DNA of 64,000 bases from Gammaproteobacteria bacterium (GTDB taxonomy: Bacteria; Pseudomonadota; Gammaproteobacteria; HK1). Under the pieces are notes generated by a model, which ran no database searches, was not told where the DNA came from, and saw only the letters and a program-made list of their open reading frames with translations. Made by a program: the position numbers and the translations under genes. Positions 55,064 to 62,395 of this stretch are shown in pieces. The stretch's first letter is position 1. The number at the start of each line of letters is the position of its first letter. Location of the stretch: assembly GCA_012103455.1 (NCBI GenBank), contig WLWT01000001.1:2342001-2406000 (forward strand), written 5' to 3'.

Positions 55064-57318
55064 ATCAGCTCCGACTCAACATTCGCCCCGGCATCGCGAA
55101 TAGCGGATTCAACTATTTTCCGAATCTGCTTAAGGAAGTCCTTCGCCACGTCGGTCATTCCTGCGCTAGGAACCGGCATAGCTTCTTCGTACACGCTTTG
55201 AATGTCGCGAGCCCGCAGGAAGGTCGAACCCGTTCCCCGATAATCGTAGGCTCGTCGCCAAACCGGCAGTTCCTTCTCGATCAGCCTCTGGAAAGCGACC
55301 TCGTGGATCTTCGTGAATGCTGCCCTACGCACACTAGAGATAACCTCCTGCGCTTCGTCTTCACTGGACGGTTGCTTTTGCCACCGCGTCGGGGCTTCCA
55401 GGAACCGAGACAAGTGTTCTTGGAGCCGACCGATAAAGTCGGCAACCGGTCTCAGGTGCTTGTACTCCCAATCGGTCTCTCCGGCGATTCTCCGGTTCAA
55501 TGCCTTCACGCGCGTCCAATGTTCTTTCGAAACGCCATCGTGGCTGGCTAGCCCAAGGCGCGCTGCCCATGGTCTCTGGAAATCGTTGGCAGCGGCTTGA
55601 ATCGCGAAGGACAAACCCGCAGTGTCGTAGACCGGTCGAGCTTCAGTTTCTAATGTCTCGCCTACCTGCTCCGCGAAAAAGGTGAGCATGCTGACAAGCT
55701 CACCGACCGGTCCCCCCGGTAGTTTGTCGCTCCCCCTATTCAGGGCCCCGAGCATGAAGCACCGTTTTTCAAGGTCCGTTTCGATCGCTCTCACCACTGG
55801 CGCGCCAACAACATCACGCAAACCAGAAAGCGCATTCATGACTGCCGCCATTACGTGCGCCCGTTTATCAGAGAACGTAGGCAGGTTGTCACCCTTGACC
55901 TGATCAAAGTGTGTGAAGGCTATAGCGAGCTTGCCGTAGTGACCGCTCGCGGCGAGCGATCGCATGACCGCAAGCGGTGCTGCCTGCATGGGTTGCTGCG
56001 CACTGTCGACTAACACCAGAACATCTACATCGTCGAACCGGCGCGTGATGCGAGTGCTCACGCTGGATGAACTGTCCGGCGTATGCCCCAGACCTTCCCC
56101 GTCAATGAGGACTAGCTTTGGTTCAAGCCCGCCTTGAAACAATGGATAAAGCGGGCCGCGAATCCGAATGCCATCAACTAGAGGAGTTAGAAGGCGCCCA
56201 AACAGCGGCGCAAAGTTGCTTGAGAATCCTCGAACCTGCTCCAAGAACTCGGTGCGGTCCTCAGACTCGAATGTCCATTGTTCCGGCCAACCGGCGCGAT
56301 TCTTTTGGAGATCGCCAATTTCTACAGATTCGAACCTCGACTTTGTGGCATCCAGTATGTCGAGAGCGAGCTCTGAGAACCCGTCTGCGTCTTCAAGCGT
56401 TTCTTCGAACAAATCCTCTAGTTCATCGCGATCTTCGCCCGTGACCGTCTCCATACTTACTTCCAAAACCGATTCAATCTCGCTCCGTACGGAACTAGCG
56501 AGATGCTTCACCCGTTCAAGGTAGCTGTCGATTGCCTTCTGATTCGCAATCTGCTGCTCGCTCGGGAGCAAACTCTCCGCTTGAGGCTCATCTTTCTCTT
56601 CATCGTCGAAAGACCACTCATCTCCCGATGCTGCTGCCTTAGCTTTGTAACCGCCTAGCAAATAGCTGAGTCGAAATCTCTGATCTCGATGATTGAGCAG
56701 CGCATTCGCAATTTCTTGGTTATCTTTGCCGCGAGCTGCCGCAGAACAGGCATCAATGATACAGTCTTCGATCGCGGCTTCCGTATAGTGCTCCGAGAAG
56801 AAGGTCACTACGGCCGTATAGGGCCCATCCGCGGTGACCACTTCAATATCCGCGATCGTAGTTTTTGCGGTTGAAGTAGACGGAAATCGATCGCGGTCGG
56901 GATCTGAACCGATGAGATGTCTGAGCAAACTGGTTTTTCCAGCCCCGGTCGTGCCAACCAGCATCGCTCTTGTGTACCCCTCGTCTGCGCTCGGCAGCGG
57001 GATCGTCTGGTTCCGAATAGTCCAACTATCGGGGCGGCGAGCGACGAGCTCATCATAAAATGCCTTGACGATCGGCTCGTGAAATTGACCAAACGCCTCC
57101 TGACGCTTGGTGGCAACCCACCACGATTCGTTCGATAACAGCTCGTTCATTTCCGCGACGAGGGAATCAGCCTCACTCTCGTCCGCGGTTCCTAGGCCAC
57201 GCCTTACCTTGAGCCCCGGTCGGCCTTGGCTGTCCTTGCGCAGGGGATGCCTAAAAGTGATCGTCCAACCTGGCCGGTTGTTCGTTCTAGTCTTAGATGC
57301 TCGATATTGTTTAGCCAT
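55060..57318 (-). CDS. GTPase-like P-loop protein, first gene of the accessory operon
   Basis: The 752-residue protein has GTTGAGKT (122-129), a switch-like STSTAKTTIADIE, a G3-type LIDGEGLGH (405-412) and a THFDQVKGD (469-477) in the place of the G4 N/TKxD motif. It is thus a large GTPase-like protein, perhaps dynamin- or AIG1-related. The first 65 residues (TITFRHPLRKDSQGRPGLKV, RRGLGTADESEADSLV) look like the arm-type DNA-binding domain of tyrosine integrases. Start ATG 57318 lies 12 bp from a large inverted repeat. The role is unknown; operon partners point to a sensing-and-effector system. Confidence 0.75.
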   Translation of the reverse strand: MAKQYRASKTRTNNRPGWTITFRHPLRKDSQGRPGLKVRRGLGTADESEADSLVAEMNELLSNESWWVATKRQEAFGQFHEPIVKAFYDELVARRPDSWTIRNQTIPLPSADEGYTRAMLVGTTGAGKTSLLRHLIGSDPDRDRFPSTSTAKTTIADIEVVTADGPYTAVVTFFSEHYTEAAIEDCIIDACSAAARGKDNQEIANALLNHRDQRFRLSYLLGGYKAKAAASGDEWSFDDEEKDEPQAESLLPSEQQIANQKAIDSYLERVKHLASSVRSEIESVLEVSMETVTGEDRDELEDLFEETLEDADGFSELALDILDATKSRFESVEIGDLQKNRAGWPEQWTFESEDRTEFLEQVRGFSSNFAPLFGRLLTPLVDGIRIRGPLYPLFQGGLEPKLVLIDGEGLGHTPDSSSSVSTRITRRFDDVDVLVLVDSAQQPMQAAPLAVMRSLAASGHYGKLAIAFTHFDQVKGDNLPTFSDKRAHVMAAVMNALSGLRDVVGAPVVRAIETDLEKRCFMLGALNRGSDKLPGGPVGELVSMLTFFAEQVGETLETEARPVYDTAGLSFAIQAAANDFQRPWAARLGLASHDGVSKEHWTRVKALNRRIAGETDWEYKHLRPVADFIGRLQEHLSRFLEAPTRWQKQPSSEDEAQEVISSVRRAAFTKIHEVAFQRLIEKELPVWRRAYDYRGTGSTFLRARDIQSVYEEAMPVPSAGMTDVAKDFLKQIRKIVESAIRDAGANVESELI

Positions 57319-57330
57319 GGGGAGCTCTCG

Positions 57331-57412
57331 CGTTGTTCCATGTTGTACCGGAAAGCGAGACTATCAGCGGTTGGAGCACAGCGCAAGCTTTTCGGTACAA
57401 CATGGAACAACG
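57331..57412. promoter_or_regulatory. Large inverted repeat upstream of the accessory operon
   Basis: Two 26-bp arms, 57331-57356 and 57387-57412, are inverted copies with one mismatch, built on GTTGTTCCATGTTGTACCG. A 30-bp spacer separates them. They lie between the start of the GTPase-like gene and a divergent gene, so a dimeric operator is the simplest reading; a recombination site or attenuating hairpin is possible. Confidence 0.75.
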
Positions 57413-57449
57413 ATGCCAGCCAATGGCTAATCCGAATGAGGAGGTTCAG

Positions 57450-57651
57450 ATGGCGCATTCACCGATTATCGAACGACTACAGATCGATCCCGGTAATCGA
57501 ACACTCGGGGAGCTGATCCAGGATAGAGAGGCTTCGCTACACGAGATTCGACAGCTGCAAGCAGAGATTAACCGTCTTAGGGCCCGAGCTAATCAGCGGC
57601 CCAAAGCCAGTAACAATCTAGCCGAGTCTGCACCATACCGAGGCGGTACGC
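57450..57651 (+). pseudogene. Divergent small regulator-like gene truncated by an IS91 fragment
   Basis: ATG 57450 has a strong GAGGAGGT site. The protein begins MAHSPIIERLQIDPGNRTLG and has a coiled coil ASLHEIRQLQAEINRLRARA, then SAPYRGGTL, at which point the IS91 sequence starts. Proteins with this layout often continue into an AlpA-type excisionase/helix-turn-helix domain, but that part is missing here. It is divergent from the accessory operon across the inverted repeat and was probably its regulator. Family is inference. Confidence 0.5.
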
Positions 57652-57994
57652 TGAGGATAGTAAAAACAAAAGCCCATTCCAGCTCAAAGCCGAGGTATTG
57701 GATGGTGGGGCGAAAAGGCGTTGATAGCTCTGCGCCGGGGAGGATTGGTCGGGTGGGGGGGTAGGCCTACAGTTGACGAGCGCGGCGCCTACGACATACA
57801 AGCTGCGAGCTCAACGACCCAAATGACGCGCGTGCGCTGTCCTTGGCGGTCTGTCGGCCAGATGGGGTCATTGACATCAGTTCGCCAAAGCCAACGGCGG
57901 CGCACGTGGCTGCACCAGCCCTTGCAGAGCAGTGTGTTCGAGAATGCGCGAAATGACGCCAGGCTCGGTCATGACAGCAATCACTTGCAACTCG
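57652..57994 (-). mobile_element. IS91-family element, 343-bp 3'-end fragment
   Basis: Matches 61335-61676 with a few mismatches and one indel in a G run. It contains the last codons of the IS91 transposase (on the minus strand) and the downstream terminus starting TGAGGATAGTAAAAACAAAA. It breaks off after CACTTGCAACTCG, while the other copy continues. Confidence 0.88.
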
Positions 57995-58085
57995 GTATTT
58001 ATCGCATCATTCACAACACCCCTTTTCAATACAACACAATCAGTGTAGCCTCGGAAGTTCACACCAATAAATGGAGGGAAACCGC

Positions 58086-59066
58086 ATGTTTAAATTGCGC
58101 ACTGTGTTTGCTGCATCTAGCGTTGCGATACTATTTACAGGAGGAGTTGCGCAGGCTGACCCTGCGAGTGAAATAGCCGCCGCTGTAGGTGGTGGTGAAG
58201 TAGTAGATCTTACCGTAACAATCTCAGAAAACTATCCAGCACATTGGCCATTTCATCCACCATTCCGACGTTGGACAATGAACTGGTTTGAAGCCCAGGA
58301 TGGTCCCTATACAAAGAACCCGAGGGAAGGTGCTGGCGGTGCTGGCGACACCGTTCAGGAAAATCTGGTGCAATCTGTCTTTCCTTATTACAGCCAGCAA
58401 ATGGTCATAGACGAGCACACGGGTACGCAGGCGGACTTTCCGGCACATTTTGTACCACCAGAAGGCTCCGGAATTGAATTTCAATCCGATGCTGGGTGGA
58501 TGACGGGCGATAAATATCCAGTAGAAAACATGATGGGTCCTGCGGTAGTGGTCGACGTTAGCGATATTCTCGATCAGGCAGATGGTGGAAAGAGCCCGTT
58601 GATTACCGTAGACATTATAAAAGCTGACGAGGAGTCAAACGGTGAAATAAACGCTGGTGATGTTGTGTTGTTTTATTCGGGTTATGACGATCTATATTAC
58701 AAGCCATTCCCCGAAGGCAATCGGCTGGCATGGGATCCGCTAGTGGGCGGCAATGTACCTGGTTGGCCTGCACCTACACCCGAAGCAGTTGAATATCTTG
58801 CATCAAAAGGGGTGACTCATCTGGCAATCGACAGCCCATCAATGGGACCTATCGGGCACATGTGGGAAGACAAACCGATGGCGCAAATGACTCACGTCAA
58901 ATTTCTGGAAAAAGGCGGCTCATGGACCGAGTTCTGTCGAAACATTGGGCAGCTACCGGCGCGAGGAGCCTATTTCATTTCTCTTAGCGCAAAGGTTGTT
59001 GATATGTCCGGAGGGTTAACGCGTGCCATTGCAATAAAGCCTAACGGGGCCGGTGTTGGCGGTTAG
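58086..59066 (+). CDS. Secreted cyclase-family protein (kynurenine formamidase-like fold)
   Basis: The 326-residue protein has a signal peptide (MFKLRTVFAASSVAILFTGG, VAQA cleavage) and a cyclase domain (PF04199). The metal-binding motif usually reading HxGTHxDxPxHF is HTGTQADFPAHF, so one His is Gln. VVLFYSGYDDLY and THLAIDSPSMGP are further family blocks. Members hydrolyse cyclic or formyl amides with zinc or manganese. ATG 58086 is chosen because GGAGGG lies 7 nt upstream; an ATG at 58071 overlaps that site. Base composition is AT-rich compared with the housekeeping part. A terminator-like hairpin follows. Confidence 0.82.
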   Translation: MFKLRTVFAASSVAILFTGGVAQADPASEIAAAVGGGEVVDLTVTISENYPAHWPFHPPFRRWTMNWFEAQDGPYTKNPREGAGGAGDTVQENLVQSVFPYYSQQMVIDEHTGTQADFPAHFVPPEGSGIEFQSDAGWMTGDKYPVENMMGPAVVVDVSDILDQADGGKSPLITVDIIKADEESNGEINAGDVVLFYSGYDDLYYKPFPEGNRLAWDPLVGGNVPGWPAPTPEAVEYLASKGVTHLAIDSPSMGPIGHMWEDKPMAQMTHVKFLEKGGSWTEFCRNIGQLPARGAYFISLSAKVVDMSGGLTRAIAIKPNGAGVGG

Positions 59067-59116
59067 CGACACACAGATCAATCGAAACCGTAAGGCAAGC
59101 GCTATCGTTCCTACTT

Positions 59117-59152
59117 AATCTAACGGCGACTGAACTCAGTTGCCGTTAGATT
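59117..59152 (+). terminator. Strong stem-loop downstream of the cyclase gene
   Basis: AATCTAACGGCGACTG and CAGTTGCCGTTAGATT pair over 16 bp (one G-U) around an AACT loop, 51 bp after the stop codon. The following sequence is T-rich only in part, so it is a likely but not certain intrinsic terminator. Confidence 0.6.
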
Positions 59153-59321
59153 ATCTCGATAAATTTATTATTATCGATATTTTTGAACAAATATAAAGTC
59201 TCTTGCATTCTGCTGGTTTCACTGAAATCAACCACGCTGATTATATGTGACGTCAAACTGGGCATAATTGGCGACAGGAACGACATTCAGGACGAACTTC
59301 GATATGTTTGCAGAATAACCC

Positions 59322-60035
59322 ATGCAAAAAAAATTCGTGATATTACGCAATTTGACAATCGCCACGCTAATGGGTGGCGCGCTGATTTTCGCATCGCGAA
59401 TCTACATGCAAGAGCATGCGGCCCAACCCAGTGAGATCACCGAGTTAAGAAAATTAGAATGGCAGGACCTGATACCAGCTGCAAAACCACTGGTCGATGC
59501 ACTGTCAGATACGCCAATCAATGTTCGCTATGATCTTGGCTTCATAAGCAAGGTATTTGCCGACGCCGATGCGGAAGTAATTTCCCGCAATGGACCAGAG
59601 TTCCAGAATGCCATGTCACTGTTGGAGAAACACCGTGCCGACGGAATTGATGTCGATTCATTGCTGGTCGCGGTAAGCGAGAGAGATCAGGAAATCTCGA
59701 AACGTGGTGAGGCAGTTGACAGTTCGCTTGACGGTAAATTAGTGCAACTGCCTGGATATGCACTGCCTCTGGATTTGGCAGAACAAGGTATGACTGAATT
59801 TCTGCTGGTACCCTTTGTCGGCGCATGTATTCACGTGCCACCACCACCCCCGAATCAAATAGTATTGGCTCAACTGAAATCAGCCTACCAAGTAAAAGAA
59901 CTCTACGACCCTGTACTGATCACCGGTCATTTACGCGCGCAGCCGGCTAGCACCGAGCTTTACCTTGTCGATGGTCAGGCTCAGGTACCAATGGGCTACA
60001 GTATGCAGGTGACAGAAATCGAGCCAATGGAATAA
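59322..60035 (+). CDS. DUF3299-domain protein
   Basis: The 237-residue protein has one N-terminal hydrophobic segment (LTIATLMGGALIFASRIYM) and a DUF3299 domain with LPGYALPLDLAEQGMTEFLL and GACIHVPPPPPNQIVL, which is diagnostic. DUF3299 proteins are probably periplasmic or membrane-anchored; some sit near ABC transporters. Function is unknown. ATG 59322 starts MQKKFVILRN. It stands alone in AT-rich DNA between the cyclase and a long gene-poor stretch. Confidence 0.8.
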   Translation: MQKKFVILRNLTIATLMGGALIFASRIYMQEHAAQPSEITELRKLEWQDLIPAAKPLVDALSDTPINVRYDLGFISKVFADADAEVISRNGPEFQNAMSLLEKHRADGIDVDSLLVAVSERDQEISKRGEAVDSSLDGKLVQLPGYALPLDLAEQGMTEFLLVPFVGACIHVPPPPPNQIVLAQLKSAYQVKELYDPVLITGHLRAQPASTELYLVDGQAQVPMGYSMQVTEIEPME

Positions 60036-60979
60036 ACGTAATGACCGATGTACTCCATGCTGGCATCGGAGAGGAATAGTTAGATTGGAACTATCTAGTC
60101 TGGCCCAACAATATGACCATGTGCGAAACATTCCAGTATTTTGTTATCAGATTTACAAAGTATCGATCCAAACTCTCTATCTTCAAATCAGCTACAAGTT
60201 AAAAACATAGTCTATATGCGTGATTGCATTCAACCACACAATGACACTTTTGAATTCATTCGGTTACCTTCACAGACACCCCGAATCTATAACGGAGCAA
60301 CTTGCAGAAATTCGTGCCACACTATGTACAAGAGCACATCGTTGGTCGCGTAAGACCATAGTCATTCCCGGAAATCCCATTTATCTAATACTGACAAAAA
60401 GTGCAAACATGGTAACTCAAGAATAAGTTTGCCCTACAGTAAAACCTTGAGCTGATGATCAACAGGTTGTGAACCAATTGTTAATTTCGGGTACTAGCCC
60501 ATCGACAGACTAAATTTCCGAAAATCCTCGATTGTCCAACGAATTGGGTAGCGATTGTTCACTAAATTTAGCCCATTCAAGCGTATCAAGCCCTTGCAAA
60601 TACCTGTCAACCCTATTTAGGATCAACATTATTATTGACCGAACGACAATCACATCAGTTTCGAACCAGGCATATTAAGCGCTATTAGGTTCTTCGAAAC
60701 TTTATCTACCAATTGGTACAATCACACGACTTAGATAATTAGTGCTGTTGCCAGCATTTTTCGCTGGACTAACTTGATGGCTCTATATTCTTTTAGTAGG
60801 ATAATTGTTCTAATGTCGTCAAAACCGCTGTTGTATTCCTCCTACAAACAAGATATAACAGTGTTCTTTATAATGCGTCAAAAAACAAGCATCGGTGTCA
60901 ATACGATTGCTTGCTCTCGCATTTCAATCGAGGTAACTTATACTCCGCCAGCTTATGCGTTGTCTTGCGGAAAAAAATC
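60036..60979. other. AT-rich gene-poor stretch (944 bp)
   Basis: Only short frames exist, none with recognisable family features or a good ribosome-binding site. The base composition is clearly more AT-rich than the housekeeping DNA, consistent with foreign origin or decay. No RNA gene, repeat array or regulatory motif was found. Confidence 0.5.
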
Positions 60980-61334
60980 ATGCTCGCACGTAAGCTCAAG
61001 TTGCTTGGGGATTTTTCTCTTACCATAGACGAGGAATCCCTGGCGGTTCCAGGAAAAAAGAAAAAAAGCCCTACTTGCTATGGTCGCGCTTTCGCCGGAC
61101 TGTAAAATAGCGCGAGATCGACTCATAGAAACGCTATGGAGCAACCGGTCGCCTGAGCAAGGAACAAACAGCTTACGACAAACACTAGCTGAACTACGCC
61201 GGCTCCTCAAGTCTACGGATCCGGATCTCCTTACAACTACCACGCGCGGTACCGTTCAACTCAATATTCCGGAAGAGAACATCGATTGTTTAAGGTTGCG
61301 GCAAATCAACCGATCTCATTCAATCGCAGGAGGA
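60980..61334 (+). pseudogene. SARP/BTAD-type transcriptional activator, frameshifted and truncated
   Basis: From ATG 60980 the product reads MLARKLKLLGDFSLTIDEES, then a frame change in an A-rich tract near 61060, then ALLAMVALSPDCKIARDRLI, TLWSNRSPEQGTNSLRQTLA and ELRRLLKS in the next frame. This is the winged-helix N-terminal domain of SARP-type activators. One A too many in the run before GCCCTACTTGC explains the shift. The rest of the gene was cut off by the IS91-type insertion at 61335. Confidence 0.7.
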
Positions 61335-62395
61335 TGAGGATAGTAAAAACAAAAGCCCATTCCAGCTCAAAGCCGAGGTATTGGATGGTGGGGCGAAAAG
61401 GCGTTGATAGCTCTGCGCCGGGGAGGATTGGTCGGGTGGGGGGTAGGCCTACAGTTGACGAGCGCGGCGCGTACGACATACAAGCTGCGCGCTCAACGAC
61501 CCCAATGACGCGCGTGCGCTGTCCCTGGCGGTCTGTCGGCCAGATGGGGTCATTGACATCAGTTCGCCAAAGCCAACGGCGGCGCACGTGGCTGCACCAG
61601 CCCTTGCAGAGCAGTGTGTTCGAGAATGCGCGAAATGACGCCAGGCTCGGTCATGACAGCAATCACTTGCAACTCGCCGCCACAATGAGGGCACTGCTTC
61701 ATATCAATGGCGAACACCCGCTTAAGTCGGGCCATCGAACTCAACGGCGTCCTGCCAACATGGGACACGCATTCATCGTTCGCACTCACTTGGCTCGCCA
61801 CCTTGGGGCGAGCCACGATGTCGGCTCGTTCGCGCGCATTGGGCGCGAATAATCCGTGGTCTCTCACCCAATGAGCCTTGGGGCGCGGCACCAGCGCCGC
61901 CCATCGCGCGATGAAGTCCTGCGGCTCGAACAATACGTGTGTGGTGCCGTCGCTAAACGCGCGCTTCAACTCAAGCACCACCCACCCGTCACCCTCAATG
62001 CTTAGGCGTTCTTGCGCTATCGGACCTCGCGCCCTGTAACGGCACACTCGTTCGAGCTTGGCCCGTTCATGCGCTTCACAAGCAACGGCGCAGTTCAGCG
62101 AGAACCCATCACCCGCGCCGGTCAATGGCTTCGCTGTCGCGCCGCTCGGCTCCACAGCCAACAACGGATCGTGCAACCGCATCGTGGCGCGTCCAGCGCG
62201 AGGGCCAGCGGCGATGACAGAGCGTATTGCTGCGCCCGCCAGTTGTTCGTAGGGTGAGTCCATCTCCAGGTCAAGGTAAGGCTGCCCGGCCTCGGCCACT
62301 CGCACACCGGCACGCACCAGCGTGCGGGTGACGCGGGGAATAATAGGCGTGAGTAAGGTGTTGAGTGTCTCTGGACGTAAGGCCTCGGCCCGTGG
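61335..62395 (-). mobile_element. IS91-family element, 5'-truncated
   Basis: The left end, TGAGGATAGTAAAAACAAAA, is shared exactly with the fragment at 57652. The element carries the C-terminal part of the transposase on the minus strand and breaks off at about 62395 where chitinase sequence begins. IS91 elements move by rolling-circle replication, which can leave one-ended copies. Confidence 0.8.
61559..62395 (-). pseudogene. IS91-family Y2-type transposase, C-terminal part
   Basis: The open frame reads LTPIIPRVTRTLVRAGVRVA, then the catalytic-region remainder FSLNCAVACEAHERAKLERV, CRYRARGPIAQERLSIEGD and HVLFEPQDFIARWAALVPRP, and ends CPHCGGELQVIAVMTEPGVI. The order fits IS91/IS801 transposases, but the N-terminal zinc-finger and most of the Y2 nuclease domain are missing. 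There is no start codon at the left edge that would make a complete enzyme. It is inactive. Confidence 0.8.
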
